A DNA stretch of 64,000 nucleotides from Xylophilus sp. GOD-11R (lineage in GTDB: Bacteria; Pseudomonadota; Gammaproteobacteria; Burkholderiales; Burkholderiaceae_C): the NCBI RefSeq assembly GCF_033546935.1, contig NZ_CP137854.1, forward strand, positions 3,906,001 through 3,970,000, read 5' to 3'. Within the stretch, counting starts at the first letter, position 1. Each line of letters begins with the position of its first letter. The translations under genes and the position numbers were made by a program. The notes beneath the pieces are model-generated. The model was given only the letters and a program-made list of their open reading frames with translations. It was not told the DNA's origin and did not search any database. Below, one piece after another: positions 44,601 through 53,553 of this stretch.

Positions 44601-45740
44601 GATGGACGACGGAAACACACCGGTGCGGGCCGCAGAGATGGCGCGTTCGTCGATGTCCGATGCGAACAGCTGAATGGTCGCGCCCGCGCCGAGCACTTCG
44701 CGCAGCAGGATGCAGAGCGAGTAGGCCTCTTCCCCCGTCGCGCAGCCCGCCACCCAGGCGCGAAAGGGCTCGCCCGGATGGCGCTCGGCCACCCGGGAGC
44801 GCACCGCCTGCTCCAACGCGCCGAAAGCCTCGGGATCGCGGAAGAAATTGGTCACGCTGATCAGCATGTCCTGCAACAAGGCGGGCGTCTCGGGCAGCTC
44901 GGTGTCGAGCAGCTGCCGATAGGCGGGCAAGTCGGCCACACCATTGACCTGCATGCGCCGCTCCAGCCTCCGCAGCACCGTGCCGCGCTTGTAGTGCGAG
45001 AAATCGTGGCCGGTGCGCTCGCGCAGCAGGGCTTTGATCGAGGCCAGCGCCTCCTCGGCCTGCAGCTCTGCCTCGCCCTGCGCTCTTTCCACCAGCAGGC
45101 TCGGCGGCGGCGACGGCAGCTCGATGCGCCGGGCGTTGCGCCACAGCTCCAGCAGCTTGGATGCCATCTCCGCGATCGGGATCACGAAGTCCACGATGCC
45201 GGTCTGGATGGCCGCGCGCGGCATCGCGTCGAATTCGGCGTCTTCCGGACTCTGGGCCAACGCCACGCCACCGAGTTCCTTGATGCGCCGCAGGCCCTGT
45301 GCGCCATCGCTGCCGGTACCCGTCAGCACCACACCGATCGATCGCTCGGCTTGGGCCTGGGCCAGGCTGCGGAAGAACAGGTCGATCGGACTGCGGCTTC
45401 CTTCCATCGGCGTGAGGGGAAAGACGTCGAGATGGCCGTCCGTCATGACCAGCCGAAGGGCTGGCGAGATCACGTAGACATGGTCGACTTCGATCGGTGT
45501 CGTCGCCGTCACCGTGCATACCGGCAAATGTCCACTGCGCTGCAAAATTTCTCCGAGCAGACTTTCGTGCTCGGCGCTCAGATGCATGACCACCACGAAC
45601 GCCATGCCGGGCGTGGGAGGCAGCGACGCCAGCAGGCGCTGCAACGCCGCTACGCCCCCGGCCGAAGCGCCGATTCCCACGACGGGAAACGGCAGGTCGG
45701 TTTTGGGGAAAGCGGGATCTTCCGGGTCTTGCAAAAGCAT
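41643..45740 (-). CDS. CheB-CheR-PAS-histidine kinase-REC fusion
   Basis: A 1365-residue cytoplasmic signalling protein. Order: CheB methylesterase (about 18-200; GASAGG, HLSAEHES and TGTGSDG supply the Ser-His-Asp triad), CheR methyltransferase (about 225-490; GCATGEEAYS SAM site), and PAS-like (about 530-640). A coiled coil (about 665-735, EELRASNEELQTINEELRST and on), two PAS/PAC domains, HisKA (VSHELKNPLS), HATPase (GGGLGIGLALV) and a C-terminal REC (VISDIGMP) follow. No chemotaxis genes adjoin it. Such fusions probably couple methyl signalling to phosphorelay; this is inference. Confidence 0.93.
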   Translation of the reverse strand: MLLQDPEDPAFPKTDLPFPVVGIGASAGGVAALQRLLASLPPTPGMAFVVVMHLSAEHESLLGEILQRSGHLPVCTVTATTPIEVDHVYVISPALRLVMTDGHLDVFPLTPMEGSRSPIDLFFRSLAQAQAERSIGVVLTGTGSDGAQGLRRIKELGGVALAQSPEDAEFDAMPRAAIQTGIVDFVIPIAEMASKLLELWRNARRIELPSPPPSLLVERAQGEAELQAEEALASIKALLRERTGHDFSHYKRGTVLRRLERRMQVNGVADLPAYRQLLDTELPETPALLQDMLISVTNFFRDPEAFGALEQAVRSRVAERHPGEPFRAWVAGCATGEEAYSLCILLREVLGAGATIQLFASDIDERAISAARTGVFPSSIASDVSADRLRNFFVVENNGLRINKATRDMVVFSAHNVLHDPPFTRMDLICCRNLLIYLDRFAQTQVLRSFHFALKQRGLLFLGSSETVDAAEGLFESVNKSHRVYCASPKLPRARSLPLLPSKVPEQLSPTMRAPSKERSKPPLELLHERVLRNYAPPTVLVDAEDTVLHVSERASHLLRLPEGAPTSKLLALARPELRAELRAALTRATETGLIVEAPRVRLTIGGQLHTVIMTVRPATDELPRGLMLVVFDEAQESMVVPAGSIALRDPVVESLEAELLKTQERLKNMVGESTASTEELRASNEELQTINEELRSTSEELETSREELQAVNEELTTVNTELTLRMEDTSKLNDDLQNLMNSAEIGTVFVDREMRVKRFTPQAATIFNLLATDAGRPLLDITHRLDYPDLAVDVRDVLRDLKRIEREVRSDDQRCFLARAVPYRTTDDRIEGAVLAFFDITARRATEEQLRLSERRMRLVAESMRDYAIITMDTAGTIATWSPGAEKIFGYSAADAVGASFELIFTPEDREAGKAREELHKAREAGRADDNRWHLRKDGERVFCSGITSPLDDGRFTGFAKICRNFTAEEMRNRGREEALSAERATSSRLQEVDTMKDEFLAVVSHELKNPLSIIQMNAQLLARLPSFQGDKRALRATDAMKGAVLSQLQLINDLLELSRANMAKLVLSPAMTDMAELVRNIVEAATPDIEAKRQHLTLNIAELNIRADAVRVEQIVWNLVTNAIKFTPEGGGVQIGLAREDDMAVLTVTDDGIGMEAGNLAGVFEMFGQVDAGPSRRGGGLGIGLALVRQLVDLHGGRVAASSAGLGKGSCFTVWLPLAGLPARTLDASPAGGFRGMRILMIDDEVDMLEAFASILRDEGALVTTASNAIEGIERLDAGKFDAVISDIGMPQHDGYWLAEAIRGQADTRNIALVAVSGMAREADIQRAMAAGFDAHLGKPVDLTALESALMDAIGRRMSFAAT

Positions 45741-45980
45741 GTTGCGTCACGACGCGGTCGTGCAGAACGAAAGAACCAGCTCTGAGCGCGAAAGGCTCAT
45801 CGGCGGCCGGAACAGGAGCTTGCTGAAAAGGGGAAGCCGAGGATGCCGGACCTGCCACTCGCGGCGGCATGGCGGGCAGCCATCGCCCGGTCTATCGGAA
45901 AGCAAGTGTAAGGGCGGCTTTACGAAGCGGCGGTTGCCAAAGGTATTGCGGCCACGCCGCCGCACGCTGCGGCAGGCGCA

Positions 45981-46550
45981 TCAGTCGGGCGAGAACAGGC
46001 GCCGCCGGTCGATGTCGTTGTAGACGATGCGCTGCACGATGCCGGCGCGATCGATGTGGATGCTGATGATGCGCGGATTGTTGATGTCGCTGAAGCGGTA
46101 ATCCCAGATCGGCCCGTCGAAGGTGGCGACCTTCACGATGCGCATCGGGCGGCCGTAGGTGCGCAGGATCTCGTCTTCGCGCGTCTGGCCTTGGACGATG
46201 CGGTTGAAGTTGTCATAGCGCAGCGCCTGGTCCTGGCGGATGAGTCGGCCGGACGTGTCGAAGTCGTAGTTCCAGACCTGGTAGCCGGCGGGCATCTGCG
46301 AGTACTGCAAGCGCTGGCCGCCTTCGGGCAGGGGGAATGACGCGGTGGGCGTGCCGAGGCGAGCCTGCACGGTGGCCGGGGTCGCGTTGCCGATGTCGCC
46401 CTGCGGCAGCCCCGCGCCACCGCCGCCGAAGAAGCCGAGGCCGCCACTGCTGGCGCCGAAATAGGTGCCGCCGCCGGCGCAGGCGCAGGCGGTGAGCACG
46501 ACGGTGGCGGCAGCGAGGCTACCGAATCGAATCCAGGTTTTGTCGGGCAT
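45981..46550 (-). CDS. Outer-membrane assembly-type lipoprotein
   Basis: A 189-residue protein with a lipoprotein signal: MPDKTWIRFGSLAAATVVLT followed by AC, lipobox LTAC with Cys22. A Gly-rich linker follows (GGGTYFGASSGGLGFFGGGG). The rest has two SmpA/OmlA-like repeats (ATVQARLGTPTASFPLPEGG and EDEILRTYGRPMRIV), each with a short acidic Tyr/Trp strand. It is anchored in the envelope; a BamE-like scaffold role is inference. The ATG at 46550 has a GGAGA ribosome site. Confidence 0.8.
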   Translation of the reverse strand: MPDKTWIRFGSLAAATVVLTACACAGGGTYFGASSGGLGFFGGGGAGLPQGDIGNATPATVQARLGTPTASFPLPEGGQRLQYSQMPAGYQVWNYDFDTSGRLIRQDQALRYDNFNRIVQGQTREDEILRTYGRPMRIVKVATFDGPIWDYRFSDINNPRIISIHIDRAGIVQRIVYNDIDRRRLFSPD

Positions 46551-46644
46551 GGCTTGTCTCCGGCCAAAGAGCAAATCGTCTCCACGGCCAGTGGCGCGAT
46601 CTGTCAGCGCATGCCCCGGACTGCGGCGCGCCGACGCCGCCAAT

Positions 46645-46677
46645 GAAAAAAGCCCAAGTGAATCACTCACTTGGGCT
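46645..46677 (-). terminator. Terminator after tRNA-Ser
   Basis: An 11-bp stem (AGCCCAAGTGA with TCACTTGGGCT) and five-base loop, then TTTTTTC on the minus strand, starting 10 bp past the tRNA 3' end. Confidence 0.9.
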
Positions 46678-46686
46678 TCATCATTT

Positions 46687-46776
<90 letters not shown>

Positions 46777-46823
46777 TGTGTGTCGAGCCTCGGATTCTAG
46801 CAGGCAAAAATGCTGCGCTCCAC

Positions 46824-48188
<1,365 letters not shown>

Positions 48189-48226
48189 CTAACATGACCG
48201 CTTCTGTCCACGACGAAAGCAGCACG

Positions 48227-48847
48227 ATGTTCCACGTCTACGGCGTCGGCGGACGCCTCTACAGCGGCGGTGCCGAAAACCTTCCGGTGGTGCCGGTGCA
48301 GCGACTGGAACGGCTGTCATCGGTGCAGAACTTCATGGTGGACGAGCGCCCGCCGGAAGAGCCCGCCGCCCCGGCGCCGCAGCGCAGCGCTCTGGGCCAC
48401 GACGCCGTGGCCGCCTACGGCCAGGCCGCCTCGCCGCAGTTCGCGCCGACCCGCCTGCCGCGTGTGGCGGCGCAGTTCATGAGTACCGTCGTGGTCACCG
48501 TGCAGGCCGACGCCACGCTGGAACAGGCCGCGGCCTGGATGGCCCGCGAACACGTGGGGCAGGCGCCGGTGATCGACGAACGCCAGCAACTCGTCGGCAT
48601 GCTGGGGCGTGCGCAGATCGTCGCGGGCGCCGCCGACCCGGAACAGGCGGTGCGCTCGGCCATGCTGTCGCCGGTGCCGGCCGCCTTGCCCGAAACCGAT
48701 GTGCACCTGGTCGCGAAGGCGCTGCTGCAGACCGACCTGCCCGGCCTGCCGGTGGTCGACGGCGACGGGCGCCTGTGCGGCTTCATCGCGCGCGGCGATC
48801 TGCTGCGGGTACTGGCCGACGAGCCGGCACTGGAAGTCTGGGCCTGA
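48227..48847 (+). CDS. CBS domain protein
   Basis: About 206 residues. The N-terminus (FHVYGVGGRLYSGG, then a Pro/Ala linker) is followed by a pair of CBS motifs (about 85-200: MSTVVVTVQADATLEQAAAW, and MLSPVPAALPETDVHLVAKA with LPGLPVVD). CBS pairs bind adenosyl ligands and act as regulatory modules; no enzyme domain is present. An ATG at 48194 adds 11 residues. It is divergent from serS and converges with ispH. Confidence 0.85.
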   Translation: MFHVYGVGGRLYSGGAENLPVVPVQRLERLSSVQNFMVDERPPEEPAAPAPQRSALGHDAVAAYGQAASPQFAPTRLPRVAAQFMSTVVVTVQADATLEQAAAWMAREHVGQAPVIDERQQLVGMLGRAQIVAGAADPEQAVRSAMLSPVPAALPETDVHLVAKALLQTDLPGLPVVDGDGRLCGFIARGDLLRVLADEPALEVWA

Positions 48848-48862
48848 GCGGCCTTTCGCGGG

Positions 48863-49837
48863 CTAGTCGGCCGCCACGGCGGGCGCGCCGTCCAGGCGCA
48901 GGCCCTTGGGCAGCGGAAACTTCACCGTTTCCTCGATGCCGTCCATGCGCCGCACCGCCACGGCGCCCAGCGCCTTGATGCGCTCGATCACCTCGCGCAC
49001 CAGCACTTCCGGGGCCGAAGCGCCCGCCGTCAGTCCGACGCGCTGCACGCCGGTGAACCAGGCCTCGTCGAGCTCGCCGGCGTTGTCGATCATGTAGGCC
49101 GGCGTGCCCAGGCGCTCGGCCAGTTCGCGCAGGCGGTTGCTGTTGGAGCTGGTCGGGCTGCCGACGACGATGACCAGGTCGACCTGCCGGCTCATCACCT
49201 TGACTGCGTCCTGACGGTTCTGGGTGGCGTAGCAGATGTCCTGCTGCTTGGGCTCGCGGATCGTCGGAAAGCGCGCCCGCACCGCGGCCGAAATGCCCGC
49301 CGCGTCGTCGACGCTGAGCGTGGTCTGGGTGACCACCGCGAGCTTCTCGGTCTGGCGCGGCTGCACCCGGGCGACGTCGGCGATGTCTTCCACCAGGTGG
49401 ATGCCCTCGTCGAGCTGGCCCATCGTGCCTTCGACTTCGGGATGGCCCTTGTGGCCGATCATGATGAATTCGAAACCTTCGCGCGCGAGCTTGGCCACCT
49501 CGACATGGACCTTGGTCACCAGGGGGCAGGTGGCGTCGAAGATGGAGAAGCCGCGGGCGCGCGCTTCTTCCTGCACCGCGCGGCTCACGCCATGGGCCGA
49601 GAAGACGAGCGTGGCGCCGGGCGGTACGTCGTCCAGGTCCTCGATGAAGATCGCGCCCTTGCGCTTGAGGTCGTCCACCACGAAGGTGTTGTGCACGATC
49701 TCGTGGCGCACGTAGATGGGGGCGCCGAACTTGGCGAGCGCCTTCTCGACGATCTCGATCGCACGGTCCACGCCGGCGCAGAAGCCACGCGGCTCGGCCA
49801 GCAGGATTTCCTCGACGGTGGCATCGGGCCGGCTCAC
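48863..49837 (-). CDS. ispH: 4-hydroxy-3-methylbut-2-enyl diphosphate reductase
   Basis: A 324-residue 4Fe-4S enzyme, the last step of the MEP isoprenoid pathway, giving IPP and DMAPP. The three cluster Cys are visible: Cys20 ([12 protein letters not shown]), DATCPLV and [10 protein letters not shown]. The acid/base region TSSNSNRL and the His in VRHEIVHN are present. The GTG start at 49837 overlaps the FKBP stop (GTGA), a conserved pairing in proteobacteria. Confidence 0.97.
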   Translation of the reverse strand: MSRPDATVEEILLAEPRGFCAGVDRAIEIVEKALAKFGAPIYVRHEIVHNTFVVDDLKRKGAIFIEDLDDVPPGATLVFSAHGVSRAVQEEARARGFSIFDATCPLVTKVHVEVAKLAREGFEFIMIGHKGHPEVEGTMGQLDEGIHLVEDIADVARVQPRQTEKLAVVTQTTLSVDDAAGISAAVRARFPTIREPKQQDICYATQNRQDAVKVMSRQVDLVIVVGSPTSSNSNRLRELAERLGTPAYMIDNAGELDEAWFTGVQRVGLTAGASAPEVLVREVIERIKALGAVAVRRMDGIEETVKFPLPKGLRLDGAPAVAAD

Positions 49838-50298
49838 AGCACGCCGATCAACTGGACTTCGAAACTCACCGGCTGGCCGGCGAGGGGATGGTTGAAGTCG
49901 AAGAGCACCGCGTCGGCACCCAGCTCCTTCACCGCACCGGCGTAGCTGCCCTGGCCGTCGGGCGTGGGGAACTGCACCACGTCGCCGACGTGGTATTGCT
50001 CGTCCGGATCGCCGAGTTCGGCCAGCAGCTTGCGCGCCACCCATTGCTGCATGTCCGGGTTGCGGTCGCCGAACGCGACGCCGGCCGGCAGTTCGAAGGT
50101 GGTGTGCGTGCCCTCGGGCAGCCCGATCAGGCATTGCTCGACCGCGGGCGACAGCTCGCCTGCGCCCAGCGACAGCGTGGCGGGCTTCTCGGCGAAGGTG
50201 TCGATGATGACGCCGGCCGGCCCGCGGAGGCGGTAGTGCAGCGTGAGAAACGAGCCGGGCTCGACGAGCGGGGCGGCGGAGGCGGTGGGGGAGGACAT
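49834..50298 (-). CDS. fkpB: FKBP-type peptidyl-prolyl isomerase (SlpA-like)
   Basis: A 154-residue cytosolic SlyD/SlpA-type isomerase: [37 protein letters not shown], then an inserted flap and [19 protein letters not shown]. It lacks SlyD's His-rich metal tail. It acts in folding and is translationally coupled to ispH. The gene is divergent from radC. Confidence 0.9.
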   Translation of the reverse strand: MSSPTASAAPLVEPGSFLTLHYRLRGPAGVIIDTFAEKPATLSLGAGELSPAVEQCLIGLPEGTHTTFELPAGVAFGDRNPDMQQWVARKLLAELGDPDEQYHVGDVVQFPTPDGQGSYAGAVKELGADAVLFDFNHPLAGQPVSFEVQLIGVL

Positions 50299-50400
50299 TC
50301 GTGACCCTATAAACTGAACCGTATTGTAGAAAACCGCCCTTTTCCGGGCGCCCGGCGGTGCTTTGGCACGGGCGTCCTCGCCGTTCCTTCCGTCTGTCGC

Positions 50401-51078
50401 ATGACCGTCCAGTCGCTTCCCGCCGAGGCCCGTCCTCGCGAAAAACTGTTGGCGCGCGGCGCCGCCGCGCTCGGCGACGTCGAGCTGCTGGCCCTGCTGC
50501 TGCGCACCGGCCTGCCCGGCCGCGGTGTGCTGCAGATGGCGCAAGACCTGCTCGACCGCTTCGGCGGCATCGCCGGCCTGCTGCACACCACCGCCGACGA
50601 GCTCAAGCAGTTCAAGGGACTCGGCGGCACCGCCAAGCGGGCCGAGCTGATCGCGGTGTTGGAACTCGCCCGCCGGGTGCTGGCCCAGCGCCTGCGCGAG
50701 ACCGAAGTCTTCGCCGACCCGCGCGAAGTACGCGAATACCTGCAATTGCAGCTCGCGCAAAAGCGGCACGAGGTGTTCGCCGTGCTGTTCCTGGATGTGC
50801 GTTACCGGTTGCTGGCCTTCGAGGAGCTGTTTCGCGGCACGCTGACGCAGTCGAGCGTCTACCCGCGCGAAGTCGTGTCCCGCGCGCTGCACCACAACGC
50901 CCACGGCGTGGTGCTGGCCCACAACCATCCGAGCGGCTCGGTCGAGCCTTCCAAGGCCGACGAGGTGGTCACCCAGCATCTGAAAGCCGCACTGGCGCTG
51001 ATCGACGTGCGGGTGTACGACCACGTCATCGTCGCGGCCGGGCAGAGCCTGTCGATGGCCGAGGCGGGGCTGGTCTAG
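50401..51078 (+). CDS. radC: RadC family JAMM-domain protein
   Basis: A 225-residue protein. The N-terminal helix-hairpin-helix region ([36 protein letters not shown]) is followed by an MPN/JAB domain with intact metal motif [14 protein letters not shown] and the upstream Glu. Despite the name, a role in recombination repair has not held up; the function of chromosomal RadC is open. It is divergent from fkpB and 30 bp ahead of the Smr gene. Confidence 0.93.
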   Translation: MTVQSLPAEARPREKLLARGAAALGDVELLALLLRTGLPGRGVLQMAQDLLDRFGGIAGLLHTTADELKQFKGLGGTAKRAELIAVLELARRVLAQRLRETEVFADPREVREYLQLQLAQKRHEVFAVLFLDVRYRLLAFEELFRGTLTQSSVYPREVVSRALHHNAHGVVLAHNHPSGSVEPSKADEVVTQHLKAALALIDVRVYDHVIVAAGQSLSMAEAGLV

Positions 51079-51108
51079 GTCGCGATTCACCACAGGGAGA
51101 ACACGAGC

Positions 51109-51795
51109 GTGCAGCGTCGTCCTACCGATTCGCCGGCATCCGAGAGCCGCATCACCGCGCATGGCTTGCAGGATCTGGCGGCGATCCGGTCGGAGCTGGC
51201 CGCGCGTCAGGCCCGGGTGGCGGCCGAAAAGGCAGTGCGCGCTGCAGCGGCCGCCCGGCGCGAGGCCGCTCGGCACGTGTTCGCCCGGGCGGTCGGTAAG
51301 GTGCATCCTTTGCCGGACCGGGGGCGGGCCGTTTTCGAGCCTGAGCTGCCGCCACCTATTCCCGTGCAGCATCAGCTGGACGAAGCGCGGGTGCTGCTGG
51401 AGTCGATCAGCGACGACTTCGATGCCAGCACCTTGCTGGATACCGACGATGCGCTGAGCTTTCGCCGTGAGGGTGTGGGGATCGACGTTACCCGACGTCT
51501 GCGGCGGGGGGAGTGGGCCATTCAGCGGCAGTTGGATCTGCACGGGCTGCGGACCGATGAGGCGCGCGAGGCGCTGGGTGGGTTTGTTCGTGAGTCTGCC
51601 CGGCAGGGGTTGCGGTGTTTGCGCGTCGTGCACGGCAAAGGGCTGGGGTCTGTTGGCAAGACACCGGTTCTCAAAGGGCGCGTGCAGGGGTGGTTGATTC
51701 AGAAGCAGGAAGTGCTGGCTTTTGTTCAGGCGCGGCCAATTGACGGGGGGGCCGGGGCTTTGGTGGTTCTTTTGCGGCCTCTCAAGCGGCGGTAA
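51109..51795 (+). CDS. Smr domain protein
   Basis: A 228-residue protein. The N-terminal half is an Ala/Arg-rich coiled coil (about 20-60: SELAARQARVAAEKAVRAAA); the C-terminal Smr domain has LDLHGLRTDEARE, VVHGKGLGS and a final strand. Smr domains nick DNA or cleave RNA, some in mRNA quality control. The start is GTG after AGGGAGA. From about 51440 third positions turn G/T-rich, in contrast to radC just upstream. Confidence 0.88.
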   Translation: MQRRPTDSPASESRITAHGLQDLAAIRSELAARQARVAAEKAVRAAAAARREAARHVFARAVGKVHPLPDRGRAVFEPELPPPIPVQHQLDEARVLLESISDDFDASTLLDTDDALSFRREGVGIDVTRRLRRGEWAIQRQLDLHGLRTDEAREALGGFVRESARQGLRCLRVVHGKGLGSVGKTPVLKGRVQGWLIQKQEVLAFVQARPIDGGAGALVVLLRPLKRR

Positions 51796-51844
51796 GACGG
51801 TGTAGCCGGAGGCTTTGCTTCTGCCGAGCGGGCTGGTCTTTTTT

Positions 51845-51921
51845 CTTTTCTTCTCTTCGCAGAGGGTGGCGCTCGAGGCGCGCGAGCCCCCAACTCCACC
51901 CTGCGACCGGTAGAAGAAAAG
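51845..51921. repeat. Nested palindromic element, family 2 (copy B)
   Basis: Outer arms CTTTTCTTCT (51845-51854) and AGAAGAAAAG (51912-51921) enclose an inner pair CGCAGAGGGTGG (51858-51869) with CCACCCTGCG (51896-51905). The centre is GGCGCGCGAGCCCCC (51877-51891), the exact reverse complement of the centre of copy A. The whole could extrude as a cruciform. Confidence 0.78.
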
Positions 51922-51993
51922 AAGCCACGACAACGGCAGCCCAAACAAGGAGCAAGCCCCGTCTCCCAGCTCAGCAAAGATAGAAAAGCGGCA

Positions 51994-52016
51994 TTTCCTC
52001 CAAAAACCGGAGGAAA
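51994..52016. promoter_or_regulatory. Inverted repeat upstream of CopG gene (candidate operator)
   Basis: TTTCCTCC-AAAAACC-GGAGGAAA, an 8-bp perfect inverted repeat 43 bp before the CopG start. Ribbon-helix-helix regulators commonly repress their own promoters at such sites. It could instead be a weak terminator. Confidence 0.4.
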
Positions 52017-52058
52017 AAACATCCACTTGGATGGCAAGAGCACGTATACACTGGCGGC

Positions 52059-52481
52059 ATGCCCAAAAAGATCACCGCCCACACAGCCGCAATAAAAGCA
52101 CCCGACGAAAAGATCACCATCAACATCGGCCACGTCGATCTAGGCCAGATCGACCTCCTCGTACAAGAAGGCTTCTTCTCCACCAGAACCGACTTCATCC
52201 GCAACGCCATCCGCCACCAGCTCAACACCCAGGCCGACGCAGTCAAACAACTGGTAGTCCGCAAATCCCTGGTCCTGGGCCTGCAGCACTACTCGGTAGC
52301 CGACTTGAAGGCCGTGCAGGCAAGCGGCGAAATGCTGCAGATCCGCGTCCTGGGCCTGGCGTCCATCGACGCAGCCGTCACCCCCGAACTGGCCCTGGCC
52401 ACCATTGAGTCAGTTACCGTCCTCGGTGCCCTGCACGCCACCCCGGCCGTCCGCGCCGCCCTGTCCACCCGGCTGCGCTGA
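52059..52481 (+). CDS. CopG family ribbon-helix-helix regulator
   Basis: A 140-residue protein. The N-terminal ribbon-helix-helix (about 18-55: KITINIGHVDLGQIDLLVQE, then STRTDFIRNAIRHQL) resembles CopG/NikR DNA-binding domains. The C-terminal 80 residues are a ligand or dimer domain without NikR's metal His/Cys. It is 27 bp upstream of the esterase gene, and this pairing suggests it regulates it. Third positions are C-rich, reversed from the Smr gene on the other side of copy B. Confidence 0.82.
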   Translation: MPKKITAHTAAIKAPDEKITINIGHVDLGQIDLLVQEGFFSTRTDFIRNAIRHQLNTQADAVKQLVVRKSLVLGLQHYSVADLKAVQASGEMLQIRVLGLASIDAAVTPELALATIESVTVLGALHATPAVRAALSTRLR

Positions 52482-52508
52482 CACCCCCAATCCGAGCAAA
52501 GGAAATCC

Positions 52509-53540
52509 ATGGATTTCGACCTCCAGAAACTGATGACCCAGGCCACCCGCCTCACCCAGGGCGGCCGGCTCCAGGAGGCCGCCGCGCTTCTGCGCTCGGC
52601 CATGGGCACTGCACCCAAGACGGCACCGACGCCCCAGGCTCCGTTCGCTTCGCAAGACGTCATCGACGTACCAGCCCGCCGCGTCGACCAACCCACCCCC
52701 CAGCCGGGTGGTTTCACGGCGCACCATTTCTCCAACGGCGTCGACGGTCGCGACTACAAGCTCTTCCTGCCCACAGGCGCTGGAGCCGCACCGATGCCGC
52801 TGGTCGTCATGCTCCACGGCTGCACCCAGAACCCTGACGACTTCGCCGCCGGCACCCGCATGAACGAACTCGCCCAGGGGCAGGGCTTCGCGGTGCTCTA
52901 CCCCGCGCAGTCGCGCAAGGCCAATCCACAGGGTTGCTGGAACTGGTTCAAGCACACCCACCAGACCCGCGAACGCGGCGAGCCGGCGCTGATCGCAGGC
53001 ATGGTGCGCCAGGTGATGGCTAGCCATGCGATCGACCCGAAACGGGTCTACGTGGCCGGGCTCTCGGCGGGCGGGGCGATGGCGGCGATCCTGGGCGAGA
53101 CCCATGCGGAGCTGTTCGCCGCGGTCGGCGTGCATTCGGGCCTGGCGGCCGGCGCGGCGCGCGACCTGCCTTCGGCCATGGCGGCCATGAAGGACGGTGC
53201 ACGCCCCACGCAACGCTCAGCCGGCAGCGGCCGTCCGACCATCGTGTTCCACGGCGATGCCGATGCCACGGTGAACCTGCGCAATGCCCACGCGGTGGTC
53301 GCGGCTGCCGTTGGCCCGTCGGCGCAAGCCAAGGGCGAAAGCTCGTCGGTGCCGGGCGCACGGCCGGCCAGCCGCGATGTTTTTCGCCGACCCGACGGCC
53401 GGGTGCAGGCCGAACTCTGGGTGGTGCAAGGCGGCCCGCACGCCTGGTCGGGCGGGGGCGCGGGCAGCTACACCGATCCGTCGGGGCCAGATGCGAGCCA
53501 GGAGATGCTGCGCTTCTTCCGCGAGCATCCGGCGGACTGA
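52509..53540 (+). CDS. PHB depolymerase family esterase
   Basis: A 343-residue alpha/beta hydrolase of the LpqC/PHB-depolymerase family. It has the oxyanion region VVMLHGCTQNPDDFAAGTRM, nucleophile Ser186 in GLSAGGAM, acid Asp in FHGDADATVN and His in GGPHAWSGG. The conserved GCWNWFK is present. No convincing signal peptide, so it may act inside the cell on short-chain hydroxyalkanoates or other esters. Confidence 0.88.
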   Translation: MDFDLQKLMTQATRLTQGGRLQEAAALLRSAMGTAPKTAPTPQAPFASQDVIDVPARRVDQPTPQPGGFTAHHFSNGVDGRDYKLFLPTGAGAAPMPLVVMLHGCTQNPDDFAAGTRMNELAQGQGFAVLYPAQSRKANPQGCWNWFKHTHQTRERGEPALIAGMVRQVMASHAIDPKRVYVAGLSAGGAMAAILGETHAELFAAVGVHSGLAAGAARDLPSAMAAMKDGARPTQRSAGSGRPTIVFHGDADATVNLRNAHAVVAAAVGPSAQAKGESSSVPGARPASRDVFRRPDGRVQAELWVVQGGPHAWSGGGAGSYTDPSGPDASQEMLRFFREHPAD

Positions 53541-53553
53541 CCCGGCAGCGGCC

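Noticed and set aside
42678..45785. Long plus-strand open frame (over 1000 residues) opposite the CheB-CheR-kinase gene
   Set aside because: It is a GC-rich antisense frame rich in His, Arg and Gln with no recognisable domain; the minus-strand frame carries intact catalytic motifs throughout.
45768..45792. Second possible PIP box (two CGAA words) upstream of the CheB-CheR-kinase gene
   Set aside because: The spacing is 17 nt rather than 16, and the downstream gene is an ordinary signalling protein.
49834..52026. 730-residue minus-strand frame ending in the FKBP isomerase
   Set aside because: Only the last 154 residues are protein-like; the rest is antisense to radC and the Smr gene. The isomerase starts at 50298.
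52027..52052. TTGGAT and TATACA as a sigma-70 promoter for the CopG gene
   Set aside because: The spacer is only 12 nt, too short for a functional -35/-10 pair.
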